From assembly GCA_913061425.1 (NCBI GenBank), contig CAJXUO010000052.1, forward strand, positions 1-7,937: DNA of 7,937 nt, in the 5' to 3' direction. Below, in pieces: positions 1 through 6,886 of this stretch. This DNA is from an uncultured Lutibacter sp. (lineage in GTDB: Bacteria > Bacteroidota > Bacteroidia > Flavobacteriales > Flavobacteriaceae). The stretch's first letter is position 1. Each line of letters begins with the position of its first letter. Both the position numbers and the translations under genes were made by a program. The notes beneath the pieces were generated by a model. It had not been told where the DNA came from, ran no database searches, and saw nothing but the letters and a program-made list of their open reading frames with translations.

Positions 1-42
1 GTAGAGAGGTCTCGTGGGCTCGGAGATGTGTATAAGAGACAG
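1..42. other. Nextera sequencing adapter left at contig end (artefact)
   Basis: This is library-construction sequence, not genome. Bases 24-42 are the 19-base Tn5 mosaic end (AGATGTGTATAAGAGACAG). Together with bases 9-23 they give the complete 34-base Nextera read-2 transposase adapter. Bases 1-8 (GTAGAGAG) equal the i7 index as written in the adapter oligo N707, which reads as CTCTCTAC on a sample sheet. The order index, adapter, insert is exactly that of a Nextera fragment, so untrimmed read-through was probably assembled onto the contig end. Genuine sequence starts at 43. The match is from memory of the adapter sequences but is exact over all 42 bases. Confidence 0.97.
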
Positions 43-914
43 CTTTAGAGAATTGGGCTAACAGCTTAACAGAAAAAAACTTGAGTGATTGGACTTCTAC
101 CAATCGTTTTTCAAAAAATTCTGATAAAACAATTGCAGTTATAATGGCTGGAAACATTCCATTAGTTTGCTTTCATGATTTTTTAGCTGTTTTGATTTCT
201 GGAAACAGTGTTTTAGTTAAGTTATCTTCTAACGATACAACTTTTTTACCATTAATCGCTAAATACTTAGAACATGTAGAATCTAGCTTTAAAGGAAAAA
301 TATCATTTACTGAAGACAAACTAGGAAATTTTGATGCTATCATCGCTACAGGAAGTAATAATACGGCACGTTATTTTGATTATTATTTTGGTAAATATCC
401 AAACATTATAAGAAAAAATAGAAATTCGGTTGCTGTGCTTACAGGTAATGAAACTGAAACTGAATTAGAAAATCTTGGAGAAGATATTTTTAGGTATTTT
501 GGTTTAGGGTGCAGAAATGTTTCAAAACTATTTGTCCCAAAAAATTATAATTTTGATTCTTTCTTTAAAGCAGTCTATAAACATCATGATATTATAAATT
601 ACAATAAATATCAAAATAATTATGACTACAACAAGGCTGTTTATCTAATGAGTTTATTTAAACTTCAAGAAAATGGGTTTTTAATGCTCAAAGAAGATGA
701 AAGTTACTCCTCTCCTATCGCAACATTGTTTTACGAACATTACAACTCTGAATCAGAATTAATTTCAAAACTTAATAACAATGTTGATCAAATTCAATGT
801 GTAGTTGGAAATATTGAGTTCGAAAATATAGTTCCGTTCGGAAAAACACAGTCACCAAGCCTATCTGATTATGCAGATGGAGTTGATACGCTTAAATTTA
901 TCATTGATTTATAA
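43..914 (+). CDS. Acyl-CoA reductase, LuxC-like (5' end missing)
   Basis: This gene encodes a protein of the LuxC-type acyl-CoA reductase family, which reduces a fatty acyl group to an aldehyde with NADPH through a thioester on a cysteine. The frame is open from the first genomic base (L-E-N-W-A-N-S-L from 45). The TTG at 81 is therefore an internal leucine codon and the true start lies before the contig end. About 290 codons remain, and I estimate that some 60 residues are missing. Visible signatures are IMAGNIPLV, VLVKLSSND, the nucleotide-fold segment IIATGSNNTARYF, RKNRNSVAVL and GLGCRNVSKLF, whose Cys (codon 510-512) is the probable acyl-accepting nucleophile. No luxA/B luciferase genes are in view, so bioluminescence should not be inferred. 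Flavobacterial members are commonly found beside serC; their physiological substrate is not known to me. The C-terminus ends normally at TAA 912-914. Confidence 0.88.
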
Positions 915-922
915 ATTGATTC

Positions 923-947
923 CTAAATTAAGCATCTTATAATTTAG
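923..947 (+). terminator. Weak terminator-like inverted repeat after the LuxC-like gene
   Basis: Eight bases at 923-930 (CTAAATTA) are perfectly complementary to 940-947 (TAATTTAG) around a 9-base loop. The repeat begins 8 bases after the stop codon and is followed by the pyrimidine-rich CTTTTATT at 953-960. The stem has only one G-C pair, so it would be unstable. A role in termination is inferred from position alone. Confidence 0.3.
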
Positions 948-1004
948 CACCACTTTTATTGATTATTTGTTAAAAAAAGAGTTGATAATTTATCTTTAAA
1001 ATTG

Positions 1005-1034
1005 TTGCCAATTGCGATAAATTATTAAACTTTG
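1005..1034 (+). promoter_or_regulatory. Candidate Bacteroidota sigma-A promoter for the serC-serA operon
   Basis: TTG at 1005-1007 could serve as the -33 element. Exactly 19 bases separate it from AAACTTTG at 1027-1034, which matches the Bacteroidota -7 consensus TAnnTTTG except for its first base. Transcription would then start near 1040, giving a leader of roughly 100 nt before the serC ATG at 1144. This is the best match in the 229-base gap; it has not been shown experimentally. Confidence 0.45.
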
Positions 1035-1075
1035 CATTCAAATTTTTACTCAAGAAATGAACCGAGCATGTAAAG

Positions 1076-1099
1076 ATCATTCTCTCTCAAGAAAATGAT
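1076..1099 (+). repeat. Hairpin-forming inverted repeat in the serC leader
   Basis: Positions 1076-1081 (ATCATT) pair with 1094-1099 (AATGAT). After one C/A mismatch, 1083-1085 (TCT) pair with 1090-1092 (AGA and neighbours, giving U-A, C-G, U-A), closing a 4-base loop at 1086-1089. That makes 9 of 10 paired positions. The repeat lies downstream of the candidate promoter and about 45 bases before the serC start, so it would be transcribed. No U-run follows it, so it is not a standard terminator. It could be an RNA hairpin, an operator, or chance in AT-rich DNA. Confidence 0.35.
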
Positions 1100-1143
1100 T
1101 AATAGCGAACATATGTGACAGTTAAAAATAATAGATGTAACAC

Positions 1144-2205
1144 ATGAAAAAACATAATTTTAGCGCAGGACCAAGTATTTTAAATCCTGAAGTAATCAAA
1201 AAGGCTTCAGAAGCAGTTTTAAATATAAATAATTCAGGGCTTTCATTACTTGAAATTTCTCACCGAAGTGCTGACTTTGTTGCAATAATGGATGAAGCAC
1301 AAAATTTAGTGAAAGAATTATTAAATGTGCCAGAAGGATACTCCGTTTTATTCCTACAAGGTGGAGCAAGCACACAGTTTTTAGCAGTTCCTCAAAACTT
1401 AATGAAAGTAGATGGGGAAGCTGCATATGTTGACACTGGAGCATGGAGTGCTAAAGCATTGAAAGAAGCAAAACTATTTGGTGATGTTGAAATTATTGCA
1501 TCTTCTAAAGATAAAAATCATAATTATATTCCTAAAGGGTATACTATTCCTTCAGATACTAGTTATTTACATTTAACAAGCAATAACACAATTTTTGGAA
1601 CTCAAATAAAAGAGTTCCCTTCAACAGATATTCCTGTTGTGTGTGATATGAGTTCTGATATTTTTTCTCGTCAATTCGATTTATCTCAATTCGATTTAAT
1701 TTACGCAGGAGCACAAAAGAATTTAGGTCCTGCAGGAACAGTTTTAGTAATCGTTAAAGATTCAATCTTAGGAAAAACGGGGCGTAACATTCCGTCAATG
1801 TTAGATTACCAAATTCATGCATCAAAAGATAGCATGTTTAATACGCCTCCAGTATTTGCTATTTACACTTCTTTATTAACATTAAGATGGTTAAAAGGAT
1901 TAGGTGGAATTTCAGTGATTGAAAAAATGAATGAAGAAAAAGCCGCTTTATTATATAACGAAATTGATGCTAATCCTCATTTCAATGGAGTTGCAGCAAA
2001 AGAAGATCGTTCATTAATGAATGTTACTTTTACTTTAACTGATGAAAGTGAAAAAGAAACTTTTGACATTTTAGCAAAAGAGGCTGGATTAAGTGGAATA
2101 AACGGTCACCGCTCTGTTGGTGGTTATAGAGCAAGTATTTACAATGCAATGCCAATATCAAGTGTACAAGCGTTAGTAGATATCATGAAAAAATTAAATA
2201 AATAA
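1144..2205 (+). CDS. serC: Phosphoserine aminotransferase SerC
   Basis: SerC is a cytosolic PLP enzyme that transfers the amino group of glutamate to 3-phosphohydroxypyruvate to form O-phosphoserine, the second step of serine synthesis. It also acts on the equivalent vitamin B6 precursor where that pathway exists. At 353 residues the protein is full length for this class-V aminotransferase family. It starts with the typical NFSAGP (residues 5-10). S39-H40-R41 contributes the substrate-phosphate Arg, GGAS at 73-76 helps hold the PLP phosphate, and D168 in VCDMSSDI faces the pyridine nitrogen. K192 in YAGAQKNLGPAG is the Schiff-base lysine. GINGHRSVGGYRAS (318-331) is the C-terminal substrate-binding block. 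The ATG start is fixed by the conserved N-terminus; no Shine-Dalgarno sequence precedes it, which is normal for Bacteroidota. serA follows after 12 bases, so the two are surely co-transcribed. Confidence 0.97.
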   Translation: MKKHNFSAGPSILNPEVIKKASEAVLNINNSGLSLLEISHRSADFVAIMDEAQNLVKELLNVPEGYSVLFLQGGASTQFLAVPQNLMKVDGEAAYVDTGAWSAKALKEAKLFGDVEIIASSKDKNHNYIPKGYTIPSDTSYLHLTSNNTIFGTQIKEFPSTDIPVVCDMSSDIFSRQFDLSQFDLIYAGAQKNLGPAGTVLVIVKDSILGKTGRNIPSMLDYQIHASKDSMFNTPPVFAIYTSLLTLRWLKGLGGISVIEKMNEEKAALLYNEIDANPHFNGVAAKEDRSLMNVTFTLTDESEKETFDILAKEAGLSGINGHRSVGGYRASIYNAMPISSVQALVDIMKKLNK

Positions 2206-2217
2206 TAAAAATTTATA

Positions 2218-3168
2218 ATGAAAGTATTAGCAAACGATGGAATTGCACAAAGTGGTGTAACCGAATTAGAAAGTGCAGGTTTTGAAGTAATTTTAACAAC
2301 TGTTGCTCAAAATCAATTAGTTGATTATATAAATACACATTCAATTACAGTACTTCTAGTTAGAAGCGCAACAAAAGTAAGAACTGATATTATTGATGGC
2401 TGTCCAAGTTTAAAGATTATTGGTCGTGGTGGTGTTGGAATGGATAATATTGATGTAGAATATGCACGTAGCAAAGGATTGAAAGTTATAAATACTCCTG
2501 CAGCTTCATCACATTCTGTAGCAGAATTAGTTTTTGCTCATATGTATGGAATGGCTCGTTATTTACATAATTCAAATCGTGATATGCCACTTGAAGGAGA
2601 CACAAACTTTAAAGGATTAAAGAAAGCTTTTGCAAAAGGTGTTGAGTTAAAAGGGAAAACATTAGGAATTATTGGAATTGGACGCATTGGACAGGCAACT
2701 GCTAAAATTGCATTAGGTGCTGGAATGAAAGTTATTGCTTTTGATCCATTTATCAAAAATGTAAACCTAGAATTAGAATTTTTTGATGGGCAAACTGTTG
2801 AATTTGATATTGATACTATTTCAAAGGAAAATGTATTAAAACAAGCTGATTTCCTTACGTTACACGTACCTTCTCAAGAAGAATATGTAATTGATACTGC
2901 AGAATTTGACTTGATGAAAAAAGGTGTAATTATGGTAAATGCTGCACGTGGAGGTGTCGTAAACGAAGTTGCACTTGTTAAAGCACTAGAAGAAGGTAAA
3001 GTTGCTCAAGCTGCTTTAGATGTGTTTGAAAAAGAGCCAACGCCAGAAATGCAATTATTAATGAATCCTAACTTATCATTATCGCCACATATTGGTGCAG
3101 CAACTGGTGAAGCACAAGATAGAATTGGAAGTGAACTTGCAGAGCAAATCATTACAATTTTAAATTAA
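2218..3168 (+). CDS. serA: D-3-phosphoglycerate dehydrogenase SerA, short form without ACT domain
   Basis: This D-2-hydroxyacid dehydrogenase most likely oxidises 3-phosphoglycerate to 3-phosphohydroxypyruvate with NAD+, supplying the substrate of SerC encoded just upstream. The NAD fold shows GIGRIG at 153-158 with D176 after the next strand (VIAFDP), the Asp that favours NAD over NADP. The catalytic set is R244 (NAARGG), E273 (FEKEP) and H291 (SPHIGAAT). GRGGVGMDNID at 69-79 belongs to the substrate domain. At 316 residues it ends right after the catalytic domains and lacks the C-terminal ACT domain through which E. coli SerA senses serine, so feedback by that route is not expected. Specificity for phosphoglycerate rests on the serC linkage, since sequence alone could fit other 2-hydroxyacid dehydrogenases. 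The ATG lies in an A/T-only leader, a common Bacteroidota arrangement. Confidence 0.93.
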   Translation: MKVLANDGIAQSGVTELESAGFEVILTTVAQNQLVDYINTHSITVLLVRSATKVRTDIIDGCPSLKIIGRGGVGMDNIDVEYARSKGLKVINTPAASSHSVAELVFAHMYGMARYLHNSNRDMPLEGDTNFKGLKKAFAKGVELKGKTLGIIGIGRIGQATAKIALGAGMKVIAFDPFIKNVNLELEFFDGQTVEFDIDTISKENVLKQADFLTLHVPSQEEYVIDTAEFDLMKKGVIMVNAARGGVVNEVALVKALEEGKVAQAALDVFEKEPTPEMQLLMNPNLSLSPHIGAATGEAQDRIGSELAEQIITILN

Positions 3169-3171
3169 ATA

Positions 3172-3301
3172 ATGGCGACAGTCATTCCATTTAAAGTTCT
3201 TAGGGTTAAAGGTAATTACTGATGTAAATCTTAAAATGCCGCCAAAAAGTATGTATATTGAACCAAAATTAAAAAGTGCATTAACCTTGTACGGATTTTA
3301 G
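3172..3301 (+). pseudogene. Collapsed remnant of a DUF1015-family gene (both ends kept, middle deleted)
   Basis: ATG at 3172, three bases after the serA stop, opens MATVIPFKVLR, which resembles the start of DUF1015 proteins (MAxIxPFKxxRP...). The frame stops at TGA 3220-3222. In the next frame, reading from about 3203 to TAG 3299-3301, the sequence gives GLKVITDVNLK and then MPPKSMYIEPKLKSALTLYGF in two adjoining parts. This matches the extreme C-terminus of the family, where MPPK-(S/T)-T-x-(I/F)-EPKLRS-(G/A)-L is strongly conserved. So about 11 N-terminal and 30 C-terminal codons are joined out of frame near 3202-3206, and roughly 370 codons of an expected ~410 are gone. DUF1015 genes commonly follow serC-serA in Bacteroidota, so the location fits exactly. 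The protein's function is uncharacterised; this copy cannot make it. The identification is from memory of the family; the frame analysis is direct. Confidence 0.85.
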
Positions 3302-3313
3302 ACCTCTAAAAAT

Positions 3314-3967
3314 ATGACTATTGCTGAGAATCTGCAAAAAATAAACACAACTCTTTCTAAATCTGTTACACTTGTAGCTGTTTCCAAAACAAAGCCAATA
3401 ACTGCTATTAAAGAGGCTTATGATGCTGGTCAAAAAATATTTGGAGAAAATAAGATTCAAGAAATGGCAGAAAAATTTGGCGTTTTACCAAAAGATATTC
3501 AATGGCATATGATTGGTCATTTACAAAGAAACAAAATTAAATACATGGCTCATTTTGTTTCTTTAATTCATGGTGTAGATAGTTTAAAAACACTTAAAGA
3601 GATTGACAAACAAGCAAAAAAACACAATCGTATTATTGAATGCTTACTGCAAGTCAAAATTGCCACGGAAGACACGAAATTCGGTTTAGACTCATTAGAA
3701 ATTAATTCAATTTTAGTTTCAGAAGAATACAAAGAATTTGAAAACGTTTCAATAGTTGGACTTATGGGAATGTCTACATTTACTGATGATAAAATTCAAA
3801 TAAGAAATGAATTTAAATCATTAAAAACTATATTTGATTTTCAAAAAAATACACATCCCAATTTCAAATTATTATCAATGGGAATGAGTGGCGATTATAC
3901 AATTGCAATAGAAGAAGGTAGCACAATGATACGTGTAGGAAGTTCAATATTTGGTTCGCGCCAATAA
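3314..3967 (+). CDS. yggS: YggS/PLPBP-family PLP homeostasis protein
   Basis: This is a single-domain fold-type III PLP-binding protein of the YggS/PROSC (PLPBP) family. Members bind pyridoxal phosphate without known catalytic activity and help keep free B6 vitamers and amino/keto acid pools in balance in the cytosol. K25 in VAVSKTKP forms the PLP aldimine. FGENKIQE (43-50) and WHMIGHLQRNK (64-74) are family hallmarks. KFGL at 122-125, SMGMSGD at 188-194 and MIRVGSSIFG at 205-214 form the phosphate-binding side. The length of 217 residues is normal. The ATG lies 12 bases after the DUF1015 relic stop and probably relies on the serC-serA transcript, since I see no promoter of its own in the short gap. 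Placing a PLP-homeostasis protein downstream of a PLP enzyme (SerC) is metabolically sensible but may be incidental. Confidence 0.95.
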   Translation: MTIAENLQKINTTLSKSVTLVAVSKTKPITAIKEAYDAGQKIFGENKIQEMAEKFGVLPKDIQWHMIGHLQRNKIKYMAHFVSLIHGVDSLKTLKEIDKQAKKHNRIIECLLQVKIATEDTKFGLDSLEINSILVSEEYKEFENVSIVGLMGMSTFTDDKIQIRNEFKSLKTIFDFQKNTHPNFKLLSMGMSGDYTIAIEEGSTMIRVGSSIFGSRQ

Positions 3968-4034
3968 AACTAGCAACAGCCTGACAATCATACAAGACAT
4001 TAATAAATAAACGATTAAACACATAAACAATATA

Positions 4035-5114
4035 TTGTACGCAATACTAGATATAGAAACTACTGGAGGAAAATTTAATGAAGAAGGAATTACTGAAATT
4101 GCTATCTATAAATTTGATGGACATGAAATTGTTGACCAATTAATAACATTAGTAAATCCAGAACGAGAAATTCAGCCTTTTGTCGTAAACCTTACAGGAA
4201 TAAATAGTGATATGCTACGTAATTCCCCAAAGTTTTATGATATCGCAAAACGAGTTATTGAAATAACTGAAGGTTGTGTACTTGTCGCTCATAATACTAC
4301 ATTTGATTATAGAATTTTAAAAACTGAATACAAGCGTTTAGGTTTTGAGTTTGATAGAGAAACACTTTGTACCGTTGAACTAAGCAAAACATTAATTCCA
4401 GATCAAGATTCTTATAGTCTTGGTAAACTCTGTAAATCACTTGGAATTGCAGTATCTAACAGACATCGTGCAGAAGGAGATGCACTAGCAACCGTAAAAC
4501 TTTTCAAATTACTTATTGATAAAGATGTTCATAAAACCATTATTTCAAGTAATATTAAAAAACATGTAGAGAAGAAATTATCTAGCAAATTTCAAAGGAT
4601 ATTAGATGATTTACCTTCAAAAACTGGTATTTTTTATGCGCATCAAGAAGATGGTGAAATCATATACATTGGGAAAGCTAAAAACATCAAAAACATTGTA
4701 AATAAGATCTTTCTAAAAACTTCAAAAAGAATTGTACTTCTACAAGAATCCTTGGTTTCAATTTCTTATGAAGAAACTGGAAATGAATTAATTGCAAGGC
4801 TTAAATTTGATATAGAAATAGCGGCTCATAAGGGAAGATTTAATTTTTACAGACCTAAAAAAGCCTCTGAAATTGAATTTAGCAATAGCAATCTTATCAT
4901 CGTAAATAAAGGTAGGAATGCTAACGAAAAATCAATAGTTCTTATAGAAAATCACATTCTTTTAGGATATTGTTTTGTAGATTTGGAATATCAAATAAGT
5001 AATTTAGAAATTTTAAAATCTCTAATTACTCCGATAAAAAACAATTTGGTAAATAGGTTCACCGTGAAAAACTATTTACAAAAAAATAACGTTGAAAGAA
5101 TTATTCGATTTTAA
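4035..5114 (+). CDS. DEDDh 3'-5' exonuclease fused to a degenerate GIY-YIG (UvrC-like) domain
   Basis: The N-terminal ~165 residues are a DnaQ-type exonuclease with all metal and catalytic residues: D6 and E8 (DIETTGG), D91 (VAHNTTFD), H144 and D149 (HRAEGD). It should remove nucleotides 3' to 5' from DNA or RNA. Residues ~197-272 follow the GIY-YIG fold of UvrC (GIFY at 198-201, IYIGKAKNIK at 210-219). However, the Arg expected in KAKNLKKR is I221, and the catalytic Glu expected after the second helix seems replaced (LKFDIE, 257-262). Residues ~283-359 resemble the C-terminal tail of flavobacterial homologues, which I recall as ~450 residues long. About 95 residues between ~275 and 282 therefore appear lost in frame. 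The start is TTG: an in-frame stop sits at 4008-4010, no ATG or GTG lies between, and YAILDIETTG immediately follows as in relatives. The partner polymerase or repair role is unknown. Confidence 0.88.
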   Translation: MYAILDIETTGGKFNEEGITEIAIYKFDGHEIVDQLITLVNPEREIQPFVVNLTGINSDMLRNSPKFYDIAKRVIEITEGCVLVAHNTTFDYRILKTEYKRLGFEFDRETLCTVELSKTLIPDQDSYSLGKLCKSLGIAVSNRHRAEGDALATVKLFKLLIDKDVHKTIISSNIKKHVEKKLSSKFQRILDDLPSKTGIFYAHQEDGEIIYIGKAKNIKNIVNKIFLKTSKRIVLLQESLVSISYEETGNELIARLKFDIEIAAHKGRFNFYRPKKASEIEFSNSNLIIVNKGRNANEKSIVLIENHILLGYCFVDLEYQISNLEILKSLITPIKNNLVNRFTVKNYLQKNNVERIIRF

Positions 5115-5118
5115 TAAA

Positions 5119-5958
5119 ATGAGTAAACCAGTAACATCAAAAAGAAATTGGAAAGTTAAACTTCATGAAGTTATTTATGAAGCAGACACACGTGCTGGAA
5201 AAATATTTGATGTACTTCTTCTTATTTTAATTCTTACCAGTATTATTGCTGTAATGCTTGAAAGTATTGAGGAAATTGATATTAAATATCATGCTGCTTT
5301 GAATATTGCTGAATGGATTATTACAATTTTATTTACGATTGAATATATCGCCAGAATTATAAGTGTAAAAAAACCTTCACACTATATTTTTAGTTTTTAT
5401 GGCGTTGTAGATTTACTATCTACAATACCAAAATACCTCTCTTTATTATTTGTTGGTACACACGCTTTAGTTGCATTAAGAGCATTGAGGCTCTTGAGAG
5501 TGTTTAGAATATTAAAATTAGTTAGATTCTTAGGTGCTTCCAGTTTATTATCAAAAGCATTAAAAGCAAGTAGAGCAAAAATATCCGTCTTTTTATTTGT
5601 AGTGATTATTTTATGTGTCATTCTTGGTACAGTTATGTATCTAGTTGAAGGGAGTAGTGATAGCGGATTTACAAGCATACCAACAAGTATCTATTGGACC
5701 ATTGTAACACTGACTACTGTAGGATATGGTGATATTGCTCCAGTAACTCCTTTTGGTCAGTTAATTGCATCAATTATTATGATTTTAGGATATGGTATCA
5801 TTGCTATTCCTACTGGAATTGTAAGTGCAGAATATGTAAATCAAGATGCTAAAAAGCATATTGATTCAAATACGCAATCTTGCCCAAATTGTTCTAAAGA
5901 AAATCACCATGACAATGCTGAATTCTGTTACGATTGTGGTAATAAATTGAATCCATAA
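5119..5958 (+). CDS. Voltage-gated-type potassium channel with C-terminal zinc ribbon
   Basis: This 279-residue inner-membrane protein has the six-helix layout of Kv channels. S1 spans about 29-49, S2 61-83 and S3 94-111. S4 (118-137) has basic residues at every third place (R121, R124, R127, R130, K133, R136), the mark of a voltage sensor. S5 spans 155-177, the pore loop carries the potassium filter TVGYGD (200-205), and S6 (212-236) ends in PTG. It should form tetramers that pass K+ in response to membrane potential. The cytosolic tail holds two CxxC pairs (C255/C258 and C270/C273), a likely zinc ribbon. I chose ATG 5119, four bases after the exonuclease stop. An in-frame TTG at 5092 would add nine residues and overlap the upstream gene, and I consider it less likely. 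The stop shares one base with the miaA start. Confidence 0.93.
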   Translation: MSKPVTSKRNWKVKLHEVIYEADTRAGKIFDVLLLILILTSIIAVMLESIEEIDIKYHAALNIAEWIITILFTIEYIARIISVKKPSHYIFSFYGVVDLLSTIPKYLSLLFVGTHALVALRALRLLRVFRILKLVRFLGASSLLSKALKASRAKISVFLFVVIILCVILGTVMYLVEGSSDSGFTSIPTSIYWTIVTLTTVGYGDIAPVTPFGQLIASIIMILGYGIIAIPTGIVSAEYVNQDAKKHIDSNTQSCPNCSKENHHDNAEFCYDCGNKLNP

Positions 5959-6869
5959 TGTCTGATGAAAAGTATTTAATCACTATTGTTGGTCCTACTG
6001 CTATTGGTAAAACTTCGTTAAGTATACAACTCGCACAACATTTTAATACAGAAATTATCTCTTGTGATTCGCGTCAATTTTACAAAGAAATGACGATTGG
6101 AACAGCCGTTCCATCAGCGGAAGAATTAAGCGCTTCAACGCATCATTTTATTCAAAACCGTTCTATTCACGATGCTTATAATGTTGGGCAATTTGAAAAA
6201 GATACCTTAGAAAAGTTAACTAAACTTTTTAAAAATCACACTGTCATCATTATGGTTGGAGGAAGCGGACTCTATGTAGATGCTGTTTTAAATGGGTTGG
6301 ATTACTTTCCAACTGTTTCACCAACTATTCGTGAGGAGTTAAATATAAAACTGGAAGAAAAAGGCTTAGAATACTTACAAGAACAACTCAAAGAGTTAGA
6401 TCTTGAAAGTTACAATACGATAGAACTAAAAAATCCGCATAGAATAATTAGAGCTTTAGAGATTTCTATAGGAACCGGAAAACCGTATTCTTATTATAAA
6501 AACAAGCCAAAAGTTAAGCGCAACTTCACTCCTATTAAAATTGGAATTACAGCAGATCGTGAAATTATTTACAATCGCATCAATCAACGTGTAGATATAA
6601 TGTTAGAAAACGGTTTGTTAGAAGAGGCCAAAAGTTTACATCAATTCAAAGAACTAAATGCCTTACAAACTGTTGGTTATAGAGAGTTGTTTGATTTTAT
6701 GGATGACAAAATAACCTTAGATTTTGCAATATCAGAAATTAAAAAAAATACCCGTCGTTTTGCAAAACGTCAAAATACATGGTTTAAAAAAGGTGCTGAT
6801 ATTGAATGGTTTGATTATAAATCAAAAACGAATACCGTTATTGAGTATCTCAATTCTAAAGTTAATTAA
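5958..6869 (+). CDS. miaA: tRNA dimethylallyltransferase MiaA
   Basis: MiaA transfers a dimethylallyl group from DMAPP to N6 of adenosine 37, next to the anticodon of tRNAs that read codons starting with U, improving decoding. At 303 residues it is full length. It shows the P-loop GPTAIGKT (12-19), DSRQ at 37-40 with the catalytic Asp, GGSGLYVDA at 101-109, NPHRIIRALE at 159-168, QTVGYREL at 237-244 and the basic block NTRRFAKRQNTWFKK at 264-278. Its ATG overlaps the channel's stop codon (TAATG at 5956-5960). Translation of the two is therefore probably coupled by re-initiation, although their functions are unrelated. No strong terminator follows. Confidence 0.97.
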   Translation: MSDEKYLITIVGPTAIGKTSLSIQLAQHFNTEIISCDSRQFYKEMTIGTAVPSAEELSASTHHFIQNRSIHDAYNVGQFEKDTLEKLTKLFKNHTVIIMVGGSGLYVDAVLNGLDYFPTVSPTIREELNIKLEEKGLEYLQEQLKELDLESYNTIELKNPHRIIRALEISIGTGKPYSYYKNKPKVKRNFTPIKIGITADREIIYNRINQRVDIMLENGLLEEAKSLHQFKELNALQTVGYRELFDFMDDKITLDFAISEIKKNTRRFAKRQNTWFKKGADIEWFDYKSKTNTVIEYLNSKVN

Positions 6870-6886
6870 ACTAAAGAAAAATCTTC

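Noticed and set aside
24..42. Tn5 mosaic end as evidence of a natural transposon
   Set aside because: It is part of the full Nextera adapter with an index in front, located exactly at the sequence end, so it is a library artefact.
81..914. TTG at 81 as the true start of the LuxC-like gene
   Set aside because: The same frame is open back to the first genomic base and encodes family-like sequence (LENWANSLTEKN) before it, so the gene is truncated by the contig end.
915..1143. A small ferredoxin or other gene in the gap before serC
   Set aside because: I looked for CxxCxxC-type residues and open frames on both strands and saw neither, only the weak repeat, candidate promoter and hairpin.
1196..1444. 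Open frame on the minus strand inside serC
   Set aside because: It lies wholly within a clear, conserved gene and its product has no recognisable features. The same holds for minus-strand frames at 2559-2756 and 5397-5678.
3172..3222. A 16-codon small protein gene after serA
   Set aside because: Its residues resemble the DUF1015 N-terminus, and the family C-terminus follows in another frame, so a deletion relic explains it better.
3968..4034. A promoter or terminator between yggS and the exonuclease
   Set aside because: I found no TAnnTTTG element and no convincing inverted repeat in these 67 bases.
5092..5118. TTG at 5092 as the start of the potassium channel
   Set aside because: It would overlap the exonuclease gene and add nine residues before a well-placed ATG at 5119, so the ATG is the simpler choice.
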